A stretch of 64,000 bases of DNA from Bradyrhizobium nitroreducens (GTDB lineage: Bacteria > Pseudomonadota > Alphaproteobacteria > Rhizobiales > Xanthobacteraceae): contig NZ_LFJC01000003.1 in assembly GCF_002776695.1 (NCBI RefSeq), forward strand, positions 1,420,674-1,484,673. The letters run 5' to 3'. Under the pieces are notes generated by a model. The model was not told the origin of the DNA, did not search any database, and saw nothing but the letters and a program-made list of their open reading frames with translations. Below are positions 1 through 8,004 of the stretch, piece by piece. Within the stretch, counting starts at the first letter, position 1, and every line of letters begins with the position of its first letter. The position numbers and the translations under genes were made by a program.

Positions 1-143
1 GCAGCGTCGAGGCCTCGTATCTTGCCGCGGCTTTCGAGGCGATCGGCCATGAATACGGCGATCTCGAAACTTATCTTCGCGACGGGCTCAAGCTCGGCGT
101 GACCGAGCGGGCCGCGCTGAAGGCGCGCTATCTGGAATCGTAG
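1..143 (+). CDS. C-terminal fragment of a tyrosine-protein phosphatase (5' end outside window)
   Basis: The first 143 bases read open from the left edge (frame starting at base 3) to a TAG and encode the last 46 residues of a protein. The tail contains EYGDLETYLRDGL and ends ALKARYLES. This resembles the C-terminus of the Y_phosphatase3-type tyrosine/serine phosphatases common in alphaproteobacteria, where a YLR-x-GL segment is followed by an L-x-ARYL end. The catalytic CxxGKDRTG region would lie upstream and is not visible, so the family call rests on the tail only. The SDR gene downstream is 23 bases away on the same strand. Confidence 0.5.
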   Translation, partial: SVEASYLAAAFEAIGHEYGDLETYLRDGLKLGVTERAALKARYLES

Positions 144-166
144 GCCGCAGCGCCGGGAGATCGACA

Positions 167-847
167 ATGCAAGGTAAGATCCTGGTCATCACCGGCGCGC
201 TCGGCGCGCTTGGCAAAGTGGTTGCCGAAATCGCGCAGTCGCGCGGCGCACGCGTCGCCGGCATCGACCACGCGCCTTCGCAACTGTCGGCGACGCCCGA
301 GCGCATCGAAATCGGCGGCGTCGATCTGTCCGACGCGGCCCAGGCAAAGACCGCGATCGACGCGGCGGAAAGACATTTCGGCAAACTCGATGCGCTGATC
401 AACATCGCCGGCGGCTTTGCGTTCGAGACGGTCGGCGACGGCGACACCAAGACCTGGCAGCGCATGCACGCGCTCAACGTCCTGACCGCGCTCAACACCT
501 CGCGCGCGGCGCTGCCGCATCTCGCAGCGTCCAGCGCTGGCCGCATCGTCAATATCGGCGCGATGGGCGCGCTCCAGGCCGGCTCCGGCATGGGCCCCTA
601 CGCGGCGTCGAAAGCGGGCGTGCATCGCCTCACCGAGGCGCTGGCCAACGAGTGGAAAGGCAAGGTCACGGTGAATGCAGTGCTGCCGTCGATCATCGAC
701 ACCCGCGCCAACCGCGCCGACATGCCGAAGGCGGACTTCTCCAAATGGGTGACGCCGCAGGAACTCGCCGAGGTCATCCTGTTCCTCGCCAGCGACGCCG
801 CCAGCGGCGTCACCGGCGCGCTGATCCCGGTAGCCGGACGGGTGTAA
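167..847 (+). CDS. SDR family NAD(P)-dependent oxidoreductase
   Basis: This 226-residue protein has the short-chain dehydrogenase/reductase layout: an N-terminal dinucleotide-binding glycine motif (TGALGALG, residues 9-16), an NIAGG strand near residue 79, and a catalytic YxxxK (Tyr145, Lys149 in YAASK). It should be a cytoplasmic NAD(P)H-dependent oxidoreductase; the substrate is unknown. The residue 13 before the Tyr, usually the catalytic Ser, is Ala (NIGAMGAL). The ATG is preceded by GGGAG at good spacing. The stop codon directly abuts the end of the convergent GrlR-like gene, with no intergenic bases. Confidence 0.88.
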   Translation: MQGKILVITGALGALGKVVAEIAQSRGARVAGIDHAPSQLSATPERIEIGGVDLSDAAQAKTAIDAAERHFGKLDALINIAGGFAFETVGDGDTKTWQRMHALNVLTALNTSRAALPHLAASSAGRIVNIGAMGALQAGSGMGPYAASKAGVHRLTEALANEWKGKVTVNAVLPSIIDTRANRADMPKADFSKWVTPQELAEVILFLASDAASGVTGALIPVAGRV

Positions 848-1195
848 TCAATCCGGCACCAGCAGCCGCAGATTGCCCTTGAAACGGATGCTCTGCTTGC
901 CGGCGAGCGCAATGCCCTCGCCATACGCGGTTTCGTCGGTGTAAGTGCCGCTGAAGCCGATGGTCACGACCTTGCGGCCCCACACCGGGCGCTCGTCGAA
1001 TGAGGGCGAATGCTCCTCGTTGGTCAGCTCGCCCTTCCACTTCCCGTTGGCCGAGGTGTAGGTGCCGTAGGCGAAGAAGAATGAATCGCCGCCCCGCATG
1101 GTGCCGTCGCGCAGCACCATCACGCCCTGATTGCCGCCCTGCACGGCATCCAGCATCTCGATGCGGATGTGATAGAGCCCGTTCCTGATCGTCAT
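848..1195 (-). CDS. GrlR-like regulatory protein
   Basis: A 115-residue protein starting MTIRNGLYHIRIEM. It has the beta-rich, lipocalin-like sequence of the GrlR family (named after a negative regulator of type III secretion in enteropathogens): NGLYHIRI, GVMVLRDGTMRGGDSFFFAYG and GKWKGELTNEEH. In rhizobia such genes are not usually linked to a secretion system, and none is seen here, so a role in secretion control is not supported by context. An upstream in-frame extension exists, but the ATG at 1195 matches the family N-terminus. The DUF2161 gene is divergent, so 1196-1320 should hold both promoters. Confidence 0.65.
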   Translation of the reverse strand: MTIRNGLYHIRIEMLDAVQGGNQGVMVLRDGTMRGGDSFFFAYGTYTSANGKWKGELTNEEHSPSFDERPVWGRKVVTIGFSGTYTDETAYGEGIALAGKQSIRFKGNLRLLVPD

Positions 1196-1320
1196 CTTCG
1201 CAATGCGCCCGGCTGTCCGGCTGCAGGATAGCCGCACCGCTCTCTCCCCGGCAAATGGCGCAGAGGCCGAGATGCGATCCGGGCTAGACTGCCGCAACTG
1301 ATTCTCCGATCGGATACCCC

Positions 1321-2007
1321 GTGGAAACCGCGCTCTACCTGCCCGTCAAACGCTTCCTCGAAGAGCTCGGCTTCACGGTCAAGGGCGAGATCGGCGGCTG
1401 CGATCTCGTGGGCCTCAGCGCCGGCGATCCGCCGGTCGTGGTGATCGGCGAACTCAAGCTCGCCTTCAATCTCGAGCTGATCCTGCAGGCGGTCGATCGC
1501 GCGTCCGCAGCCGACGAGGTCTGGATCGCGGCGAAGATGTCGATCCGGGGCAAGGGACGCGAGAGCGATGCGCGCTATCGCAATCTCTGCCGCCGCCTCG
1601 GCTTCGGAATGCTTGGGGTTACCGACCGCGGCCAGGTCGAGGTGCTGGTGAAGCCGCCGACGGCGGCGCCGCGCCGCGAGCCGAAGGTGCGCTCGCGCCT
1701 CGTCGCCGAGCATCAGCGCCGCCAAGGCGATCCCGTGCTCGGCGGCAGCACCCGCGCGCCGATCATGACGGCCTATCGGCAGCAGGCGCTGGCCTGCGCC
1801 TCGGCGCTTGCTGAGGGACCGCGGCGCGTGCGCGACTTGCGCGAGCGCTGTCCTGATGCCGGCAAGATCTTGCTTAACAATGTGTATGGCTGGTTCGAAC
1901 GGGCCGACCGGGGAGTCTACGGGCTCACCGAAGCCGGACACGCGGCCCTGAAACGCTGGCCACAGCAGCGGGTTGAGGTCGCTTCCGGGGTTGCGTCGCT
2001 ACCATGA
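1321..2007 (+). CDS. DUF2161 family PD-(D/E)XK-type putative phosphodiesterase
   Basis: The 228-residue protein starts with GTG and reads METALYLPVKRFLEELGF. An N-terminal nuclease-like core contains Asp28 (GGCDLVG) and the ELK triad Glu44/Lys46 (VVIGELKLAF), the pattern expected of PD-(D/E)XK phosphodiesterases. The C-terminal third (from about residue 150, STRAPIMTAYRQQAL) looks like a winged-helix DNA-binding segment: it includes VRDLRERCPDAG and ends VYGLTEAGHAAL. This matches the DUF2161 family, whose physiological substrate is not established. A DNA repair or host-defence role would be speculation; no methyltransferase or other restriction partner sits beside it. Confidence 0.75.
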   Translation: METALYLPVKRFLEELGFTVKGEIGGCDLVGLSAGDPPVVVIGELKLAFNLELILQAVDRASAADEVWIAAKMSIRGKGRESDARYRNLCRRLGFGMLGVTDRGQVEVLVKPPTAAPRREPKVRSRLVAEHQRRQGDPVLGGSTRAPIMTAYRQQALACASALAEGPRRVRDLRERCPDAGKILLNNVYGWFERADRGVYGLTEAGHAALKRWPQQRVEVASGVASLP

Positions 2008-2049
2008 CACCCGACCGGTGCATAGCTGAGATGCCACACCAATTTCATA

Positions 2050-2060
2050 TTGCAATGCAA
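2050..2060. promoter_or_regulatory. Possible PhaR-like operator (TTGCAATGCAA)
   Basis: An 11-base near-palindrome, TTGCAATGCAA, lies 43 bases upstream of the gene at 2103. It resembles the TGC-n-GCA type sites described for PhaR, the repressor of phasin genes in alphaproteobacteria. The family assignment is inference from the core only. Confidence 0.3.
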
Positions 2061-2102
2061 CATTCGCGGCACTAGGTATCCCGGCATCAAAACGAGGCCG
2101 TT

Positions 2103-2408
2103 ATGAGCGCAGACTGGAATACCAAATATGGCACGCGGCGCGTCCGCCATGATCCGCCGACCCTGGACGAGGCGATCTTCGCCGCCATTGGCATCACCGA
2201 CGATCAGGAGCAGCAGGCCGAGATCGCCGCAGCCTTGATGGGGATGCCGCTCGATGTCGTGCAGGCCGAGGTGAAGAAGCAGGCGCGCACCAACAGCCGC
2301 ATCACTGCGACGCGCGTGATCGCCGGCGAACAGGGCGCGCAGCGCTCCATCGTGGTCGAACGCCGCGTCGTCCGCCGCTTCGGCACCGGCACGCGCACCG
2401 GCACCTAG
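2103..2408 (+). CDS. Conserved hypothetical protein, 101 residues
   Basis: A small acidic-to-basic protein without signal peptide or membrane segment. The N-terminal half (MSADWNTKYGTRRVRHDPPT, then LDEAIFAAIGITDD) is followed by a helical stretch EQQAEIAAALMGMPLDVVQAEV and a basic Arg-rich tail. It could bind DNA or another protein, but no family function is recognised. Its TAG stop codon is the first three bases of a dispersed palindromic element (2406-2511), so the element supplies the end of the gene. GC-rich third positions support real coding. Confidence 0.7.
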   Translation: MSADWNTKYGTRRVRHDPPTLDEAIFAAIGITDDQEQQAEIAAALMGMPLDVVQAEVKKQARTNSRITATRVIAGEQGAQRSIVVERRVVRRFGTGTRTGT

Positions 2409-2511
2409 AGCATTTTCGGTTCTGATTGAATCAGAACCGAAGCTCTATATTCTTGTTCTGACGCGTTTTCTTCACGCGAACCGGTGTCCACTTCGCTCGA
2501 AAAACGCTCTA
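2406..2511 (+). repeat. Dispersed palindromic element with TAGAGC/GCTCTA ends, copy 1
   Basis: A 106-base element that begins TAGAGC and ends GCTCTA. It contains a perfect palindrome around GGTTCTGATTGAATCAGAACC and a second segment, ACGCGTTTTCTTCACGCG. A second copy lies in inverse orientation at 53831-53932. In both cases the TAGAGC end coincides with the TAG stop of the neighbouring gene. No coding capacity. Confidence 0.85.
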
Positions 2512-2540
2512 AAGCGTTCACTTCACGACCTGCGGAATAA

Positions 2541-2574
2541 AGAAGCGGACCGGCGATGCCGGTCCGCTTCTTTT
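2541..2574. terminator. Strong hairpin, probable bidirectional terminator
   Basis: A perfect 14-base inverted repeat (2541-2554 and 2558-2571, starting AGAAGCGGACCGGC) with a 3-base loop is followed by TTTT on the plus strand and by an A/T-rich stretch on the minus strand. It lies between the convergent genes ending at 2408 and 2598, so it can serve both. Confidence 0.8.
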
Positions 2575-2597
2575 GATTCCATCCGCCTTTTTTGAGG

Positions 2598-3203
2598 TCA
2601 GGCGGCGCGATTGTCGTACATGCTGGAGATGATCTTCCAGCAGGTCGAGTTGAGGCTGAGAAGCGCGCGACCGGCCGCGAATGGCGAAGCCGCGAGATCG
2701 GCGAGCTCCGCTTCGGGTGTCCTGGCGAGATCGATCGTACCGGTCGATTCGCCATGGCGGAAAGCCAGATGCGCCCCGAACTTCCTGGCGAGCGCCCGCA
2801 TCGCGTGATTCTCCGCACCCGTTGTGATGCGCAGCCGCTTGTAGCCTTTCCAGCGGGCCTCCGCGATCAGGCGGCGGAACAGCACGGTGCCGACACCCTG
2901 GCGTCGCGCGGAGGCTTCCACGCTGAAGGCGACCTCAGGCAAGGCCTCGCCTTCCGGCGGATGCAGCTCGGCCGCACCGCGGACCACGCCGTCGACAATA
3001 TAGGCAACGATCACGGTGCCGTCCTCGGCGCAGCGGGCGGCGTAACGCTCGATGAAGCTGTCGTCGAGATAACCGTTGAAACGGTCGTGCCGGCTTCCAG
3101 CATCGAGCCGCAGCAGGTGATCACGCAGGAGCGGCAATTCTTCCTGCTGGATCAAAGTCCGCACATAGCCAGGGGCGGTGCGAACGGTCGCTTCAAGTAC
3201 CAC
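2598..3203 (-). CDS. GNAT family N-acetyltransferase
   Basis: The 201-residue protein carries the acetyl-CoA binding motif A, ARRQGVGTVLFRRLI (about residues 99-113), preceded by the beta strand VAFSVE and followed by the motif B-like GAENHAMRALARKFG. It should transfer an acetyl group from acetyl-CoA to a small molecule or protein; the acceptor is unknown. The GTG start is preceded by AGAGGAG at 7 bases. The gene runs toward the hairpin terminator at 2541-2574. Confidence 0.85.
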   Translation of the reverse strand: MVLEATVRTAPGYVRTLIQQEELPLLRDHLLRLDAGSRHDRFNGYLDDSFIERYAARCAEDGTVIVAYIVDGVVRGAAELHPPEGEALPEVAFSVEASARRQGVGTVLFRRLIAEARWKGYKRLRITTGAENHAMRALARKFGAHLAFRHGESTGTIDLARTPEAELADLAASPFAAGRALLSLNSTCWKIISSMYDNRAA

Positions 3204-3257
3204 GTCAAAACTCCTCTTGGTGTCCCTCGAGGAGGCGTTCGAATCCCTAGGATCCCT

Positions 3258-3277
3258 ATATTGTGCATCGCACCATA
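3258..3277. promoter_or_regulatory. Imperfect palindrome upstream of the GNAT gene
   Basis: The sequence TATTGTGCATCGCACCATA has GTGC/GCAC arms around ATC. It lies about 55 bases upstream of the minus-strand GNAT start in an AT-rich stretch (3258-3355) that stands out from the GC-rich surroundings. A repressor operator overlapping the promoter is plausible; the regulator is not known. Confidence 0.3.
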
Positions 3278-3355
3278 TTTTTCAAGACGGGAACCTGCCT
3301 AACTTAACGGCATCGGGAGCGACTAATTCGTTAATAAAATCAAAGCTCCGTAGTC

Positions 3356-3754
3356 TTACAGGACCAACTGGGTCTGGGTCACCACGGCCACCAGCTTGCC
3401 GTCCTCGGTTTCCAGCCGGGTGGTCCAGACCTGGGTCCGCCGGCCCCGATGGACCGGGGTCGCGGTGGCTATGACCGTGGTTCCCTCCTTCGCCCCGCCG
3501 ATGAAATTGGTCTTGCTCTCCAGTGTGGTGGTGCCCTTGGCATCCTCAGGCAGGTTGATCACGGTCGCGGCCGCGCCAACGGAATCGGCCAGCGCCATCA
3601 CCGCGCCGCCATGGATGGTGTGATGCAGCGTGCAGAGGTCGGGCCGGACCGTCATCCGCGCCACCACGCGGTCCTTCCCGGCCTCGATGAACTCGACGCC
3701 CTTGAGCTCGGCGAACGGCATCTTCATCGCTTTAAGTTTCTCCAGCGGCGTCAT
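3356..3754 (-). CDS. PaaI family hotdog-fold thioesterase
   Basis: A 132-residue single-hotdog protein. The conserved acyl-CoA thioesterase loop is HHTIHGGAVMALADS (about residues 44-58), followed by the central strand ESKTNFIGGAKEGTTV. It should hydrolyse acyl- or aroyl-CoA thioesters in the cytoplasm. A TTG 15 bases upstream is in frame, but the ATG at 3754 has an overlapping GGAGGAG ribosome site and matches the family start MTPLEKLKAM. The divergent cobalamin-binding gene begins about 120 bases away. Confidence 0.85.
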   Translation of the reverse strand: MTPLEKLKAMKMPFAELKGVEFIEAGKDRVVARMTVRPDLCTLHHTIHGGAVMALADSVGAAATVINLPEDAKGTTTLESKTNFIGGAKEGTTVIATATPVHRGRRTQVWTTRLETEDGKLVAVVTQTQLVL

Positions 3755-3872
3755 CAGATCTCCTCCCAATTCCTTGTTGCCTCAACGTGAATTGCTTCGC
3801 GCGGCAAGGCAATGACGTCCGAGGTCATGGCCGGGCTGACATCGGCGCGGACATTGTGCATAGGCTCGGTCC

Positions 3873-4684
3873 ATGCGCCATTTCCCGCCCCGCCGCATCA
3901 TCTGCCTGACCGAGGAGACCGTCGAGACGCTGTATCTGCTCGGTGAGCAGGACCGCGTCGTCGGCGTCTCCGGCTATGCGGTTCGACCGCCGCAGGTGCG
4001 GCGCGAGAAGCCGCGCGTCTCCGCGTTCGTCTCGGCGGACATTCCGAAGGTCCTGGCGCTGGAACCCGATCTGGTGCTGGCCTTCTCCGACCTTCAGGCC
4101 AACATCGTCGCCGACCTCGTGCGCGCTGGCGTGGATGTCCACGTTTTCAACCAGCGCGACGTCGCCGGCATCCTTGCGATGATCCGCATGCTCGGCGCAC
4201 TGGTTGGTGCGACGGAGCGCGCGGAGGGCCTCGCGCAAGGCCTGGAGCAGCGCCTGGCGGCGATTGCCGCAATGCCCCGCCCCTCGCCGCGGCCAAGGGT
4301 CTATTTCGAGGAGTGGGACGATCCCTTGATCTCCGGGATCGGCTGGGTCTCCGAATTGATCGAGATCGCCGGCGGTACGGATGTCTTTGCCGAGCTGCGA
4401 CGCCAGCAGGCGGCCAAGGACCGCATCGTCGCGGCAGAGGCGGTGCGCGAAGCCGCGCCCGACGTCATCCTCGCCTCATGTGGTGCGGCAAGAAAGTCGT
4501 CCCTGCCCGCATTTGCGCGCGCCATGGATGGGGCGATATCCCCGCCGTGCGCGGCAATCGCATCGTGGAGATCAAGTCGCCGGTCATCCTTCAGCCTGGG
4601 CCGGCGGCGTTGACGGATGGGCTGGATGCGATCGTGTCGGCATTGTGGGGGCGGGATTCGAAACTGCCTACCCCGTCATCCTGA
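3873..4684 (+). pseudogene. Cobalamin-binding-protein-like (BtuF/TroA fold) gene with a frameshift
   Basis: The reading frame from ATG 3873 matches the periplasmic-binding-protein family used for corrinoids and chelates: CLTEETVETLYLLGEQDRVVG, then PKVLALEPDLVLAFSDLQA and VYFEEWDDPL. After PDVILAS (around 4476) homology continues in another frame as WCGKKVVPARICARHGW and then IPAVRGNRIVEIKSP, and stops at 4684. The simplest explanation is a two-base TG duplication at 4479-4482, or loss of one base. Read without correction, the product is 246 residues with a scrambled tail. No signal peptide is present, so even the intact protein may be cytoplasmic. The corrected frame ends inside the dispersed repeat at 4675. 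A sequencing error cannot be excluded. Confidence 0.75.
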
Positions 4685-4822
4685 GGTGCGAGGCATGGGA
4701 CGCAACGCGTCGCATGAGGAGCCTCGAAGGATGAACGGCCCCGATGGAGCCGGGCCATCGCCCTTCGAGGCTCGCCCAGCGACGCTTCGCACCGCCAGGC
4801 TCGCACCTCAGGGTGACGGTGA
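4675..4822 (+). repeat. Dispersed intergenic repeat of the GTCATCCTGAGG family, copy 1
   Basis: The element begins GTCATCCTGAGG and ends CCTCAGGGTGAC. Inside it has GGAGCCTCGAAGGATG and a CCCTTCGAGGCTCGCC counterpart, so it folds into a long imperfect hairpin. A second copy occurs at 40038-40188. It separates the cobalamin-binding gene from kynU and supplies the stop codon of the former in the shifted frame. Confidence 0.8.
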
Positions 4823-4846
4823 TAGAAGAGTGACGACGATGTATTT

Positions 4847-6049
4847 TCACGTCACCGCGTTCACGACCTGATATTCCGGCCGTCGCCACACCTCGCCTGC
4901 GATCACCCCCTCGATGATCTCCGCCGCCCGCACGATCTCGCTCTCGCCAATGTACAGCGGCGTGATCCCGAACCTCATGATGTCAGGCGCACGGAAATCG
5001 CCGATGACCCCGCGTGCGATCAGCGCCTGCATGGCGGCGTAACCGCCGTCGAAGGCAAAGGAAACCTGCGAGCCGCGGTGCTCATGCGCGCGCGGAGTGA
5101 CCAGCCTCAAGGACGGGCAGCGGCGCTCGACCTCGGCGATCAGCAAGTCACCGAGCGCCAGCGAGCGGGCGCGGACCTCCGCGATGTCGACGCGGTCCCA
5201 GATGTCGAGCGAAGCCTCCAGCGCCGCCATCGCGAGTACCGGAGGCGTACCGACGCGCATGCGCTCGACGCCGCCGGCGGCGGCATAGGCCAGCTCGAAC
5301 GCAAACGGCTTGGCGTGCCCCATCCAGCCCGACAGCGCCGCCCGCGCCGTGTCGGCGTGGCGCGGGCCGACGTAAAGGAAGGCCGGCGCGCCGGGACCGG
5401 CGTTGAGATATTTGTAGGTGCAGCCCGCCGCGAAATCCGCGCCGCACGCGGCAAGAGCGACCGGCAGCGCGCCGGCGGAATGGGCGAGATCCCAGACGGT
5501 GACGATGCCGAGCGCATGCGCCTTCGCGGTCAGTTCCGCCATGTCGTGGCGACGGCCGGTGCGATAGTCGACCTCGGTGATGTAGAGCACCGCGACATCC
5601 TCCGAGAGCGCGGATTCGATCTCCTCCGGCGCCACCAAGCGCAATTGATGGCCGCGCCCAAGTGTCTCGATCAGGCCTTCGGCCATGTAGAGATCGGTCG
5701 GAAAGTTGCCGGTGTCCGACAGGACGATCTTGCGGGATGCGTTCATGTCCAGCGCGGCGGCGAGCGCCTGATAGACCTTCAGTGACAGCGTGTCTCCGAC
5801 CATCACCGAGCCGGCTTCCGCACCGATCAGCCGTGCGATGCGATCGCCGAGTAGGCGCGGCTGGACATACCAGCCCGCGGTGTTCCAGGCGCGGATCAGC
5901 TCATGGCCCCACTCGGTCGTGATCACGCGGTTGACCCGCTCGGCGACGCCGCGGGGCAGCGCACCGAGCGAATTGCCGTCGAGATAGATCACGCCATCGG
6001 GCAAGTGGAACAGAGCTTTGGTGTCGTCATAGACGCGATATCTGGTCAT
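4847..6049 (-). CDS. kynU: Kynureninase
   Basis: This 400-residue PLP enzyme hydrolyses L-kynurenine to anthranilate and alanine. It has fold-type-I features: VIYLDGNSLGALP near the N-terminus, the cofactor aspartate in TVWDLAHSAG (Asp187), and the Schiff-base lysine in CTYKYLNAGPGAP (Lys213). Length and motifs fit KynU. It is the third gene of a minus-strand operon after the formamidase-like hydrolase and kynA, with 19 bases between kynA and kynU. The operon therefore encodes tryptophan to anthranilate plus alanine. Confidence 0.96.
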   Translation of the reverse strand: MTRYRVYDDTKALFHLPDGVIYLDGNSLGALPRGVAERVNRVITTEWGHELIRAWNTAGWYVQPRLLGDRIARLIGAEAGSVMVGDTLSLKVYQALAAALDMNASRKIVLSDTGNFPTDLYMAEGLIETLGRGHQLRLVAPEEIESALSEDVAVLYITEVDYRTGRRHDMAELTAKAHALGIVTVWDLAHSAGALPVALAACGADFAAGCTYKYLNAGPGAPAFLYVGPRHADTARAALSGWMGHAKPFAFELAYAAAGGVERMRVGTPPVLAMAALEASLDIWDRVDIAEVRARSLALGDLLIAEVERRCPSLRLVTPRAHEHRGSQVSFAFDGGYAAMQALIARGVIGDFRAPDIMRFGITPLYIGESEIVRAAEIIEGVIAGEVWRRPEYQVVNAVT

Positions 6050-6068
6050 GGATATTTCTTGGGCATTT

Positions 6069-6908
6069 CTACAGAATGGTGCGGACGCGCCAGAGTTCGG
6101 GGAAGAGCTCCACCTCCAGCATGCGTTTGAGATAGCTGACCCCGCCGGTGCCGCCGGTGCCGCGCTTGAAGCCGATCACGCGCTCGACCGTCGTCACATG
6201 GTTGAAGCGCCAGCGGCGGAAATAATCCTCGAAGTCGACCAGCTTTTCGGCGAGCTCGTAGAGCATCCAATGCGTCTCCGGCGCCTCGTAGACCACGCGC
6301 CAGGCCTGCAGCACGCCTTCGTTGAAGCTGTGCGTTTCGCGAACATCGCGCGCCAGCACCGCTGCCGGCATCCTGAGCCCGTTGCGGTCGGCGAGCCTGA
6401 GCACCTCGTCATAGAGGCTGGGCGTTGCGAGTTCGGCCTCGAGCAGCTTCGTCGTCTCGACATCGTGCGCGTGCGGCTTCAGCATGGCGTGGTTGCGGTT
6501 GCCGAGCAGGAATTCGATCAGCCGGTATTGCCGCGACTGGAAGCCCGAGGATTGTCCGAGTTGCGAGCGGAAGCGCGTATACTCGCTCGGCGTCATCGTG
6601 CGCAGCACGTCCCAGGCGTTGTTGAGCTGCTCGAAGATCCGCGACATCCGCGCCAGCATCTTCATGGCGGGCGACACTTCGTCTCTGGCGATGGCGCGGC
6701 GCGCAGCACTGAGCTCGTGAATGGCAAGGCGCATCCACAGCTCCGTGGTCTGATGCTGGATGATGAACAGCATCTCGTCATGCGCTTCCGAGAGCGGGTG
6801 CTGCGCGCCGAGGATCGCATCCAGCGCCAGGTAGTCGCCATAGGACATACGGCGGGCGAAATCGGTCTCGGCGCCTTCGCTGGTGGGATCGTAGTCGCTG
6901 GACGTCAT
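6069..6908 (-). CDS. kynA: Tryptophan 2,3-dioxygenase
   Basis: A 279-residue all-helical haem dioxygenase that opens the indole ring of L-tryptophan to N-formylkynurenine. The substrate-side [14 protein letters not shown] (about residues 48-61) and the proximal haem ligand His237 within [19 protein letters not shown] are present, followed by the TGGTGG loop that closes over the substrate. The length is typical of the bacterial enzyme. It lies between the formamidase-like gene (36 bases upstream) and kynU, a standard kyn order. Confidence 0.97.
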   Translation of the reverse strand: MTSSDYDPTSEGAETDFARRMSYGDYLALDAILGAQHPLSEAHDEMLFIIQHQTTELWMRLAIHELSAARRAIARDEVSPAMKMLARMSRIFEQLNNAWDVLRTMTPSEYTRFRSQLGQSSGFQSRQYRLIEFLLGNRNHAMLKPHAHDVETTKLLEAELATPSLYDEVLRLADRNGLRMPAAVLARDVRETHSFNEGVLQAWRVVYEAPETHWMLYELAEKLVDFEDYFRRWRFNHVTTVERVIGFKRGTGGTGGVSYLKRMLEVELFPELWRVRTIL

Positions 6909-6944
6909 GGACAGGCCCTTTCGATCGATCTTCCCCGGCTTTGC

Positions 6945-7754
6945 TCAGTCGAGGCCGATCAGGCGCGCGGTGATCGGCGAAGCCGGATCCTTCAGTCCGT
7001 CGATCACTGTAAAATGGTTCAGCCCGGGATCGACCACGAGGCGCGTCGGCACATCGAAGCCGGTCCAGATGTTGGCCATCAGGTCTGACTGGCGGATGAA
7101 TTCGGGCCGCTCGACGCCACCCACCCAGGCGGTCACGGGCGCATGCCCGCGCGGCAAATGCAGCGCCGCACTCTCCAGAGTGGCCTCCTCCATGCTCATG
7201 CGCAGCGTCTCGTTCATCCTGGTCTTGAGCAGCGGACGCAGATCATGCAGACCGCTGATCGAGAGCGTGCCGGCAATGCGATTATAGACGGCGGGCTCCA
7301 GCCGGCTGTCGTCGCACAGCATGCGCATCACGAGATGGCCGCCGGCGGAGTGGCCGGCAAGCCGGATTGGCCCTGCGACGAGTGAAGCCGCTTTCGCGAT
7401 CGCGGCGGCGATCTCGGCGGTGATGTCGCTGATGCGGGCGGCCGGCGTCAACGTGTAGCTCGGCAGCGCCACGCTCCAGCCGTGATGACGCGCGCCTTCC
7501 GCGAGATCGGTCCAGGTCGACTTGTCGAAGCGCATCCAGTAGCCGCCATGGACGAAGACGACGAGGCCCTTGCTGTGGCCGTCGGGCAGGATCAAGTCCA
7601 GCTTCTGGCGCTCACCGGCGCCATAGGCGATGTCGGGTCGAAAATTTGTCAGCCCGGCCCGGTAAGCCGCCGCTTGCTCCGCCCATTGCGCCGGCATCTT
7701 GTCCGAGCCCGGGATATGGGCCGAATTGGCATAAGCATCATCCCAATCGCGCAT
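6945..7754 (-). CDS. Alpha/beta hydrolase, probable N-formylkynurenine formamidase
   Basis: The 269-residue protein has the oxyanion-hole motif HGGYW (residues 69-73) and the nucleophile elbow GHSAGGH with Ser136. A catalytic His near the C-terminus is likely in PGLNHFTVIDGL. These are features of the eukaryote-like (BNA7/AFMID-type) kynurenine formamidases, which have an HGGYW motif and differ from the metal-dependent bacterial KynB. As the first gene of the kyn operon it very probably converts N-formylkynurenine to kynurenine. The assignment rests on context plus fold. Confidence 0.85.
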   Translation of the reverse strand: MRDWDDAYANSAHIPGSDKMPAQWAEQAAAYRAGLTNFRPDIAYGAGERQKLDLILPDGHSKGLVVFVHGGYWMRFDKSTWTDLAEGARHHGWSVALPSYTLTPAARISDITAEIAAAIAKAASLVAGPIRLAGHSAGGHLVMRMLCDDSRLEPAVYNRIAGTLSISGLHDLRPLLKTRMNETLRMSMEEATLESAALHLPRGHAPVTAWVGGVERPEFIRQSDLMANIWTGFDVPTRLVVDPGLNHFTVIDGLKDPASPITARLIGLD

Positions 7755-7890
7755 CGTGTCTCCCTGGGACTCGTTCAGCGGGCTGAGCGCCAGTCTGCCA
7801 CCGGACAGACCGGCATCCTAGTCTTTCTTTTAAGCTTAAAGGATTTGGCGAAGCACGTGTTTCAGGCAGATGGCGCTCCAGCCGAGACGC

Positions 7891-7980
7891 CGTAGGGCGG
7901 GCAAAGCAAAGCGTGCCCACCACCCGCACGAAATCGAGGAAGGTGGTGGGCACGGCACAGGTGCGCCTTTGCCCAACCTA
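7891..7980. repeat. Palindromic intergenic repeat of the CGTAGGGCGGGCAAAG type
   Basis: The element starts CGTAGGGCGGGCAAAG and ends CTTTGCCCAACCTA. Internally, GCGTGCCCACCACC is opposed by GGTGGTGGGCACG, so the whole unit can fold as one long hairpin. It sits between the kyn operon promoter region and the end of the M20 deacylase gene. No coding potential. Confidence 0.75.
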
Positions 7981-8004
7981 GGAGAGCTGTGCCTGAGGTG
8001 ACCG

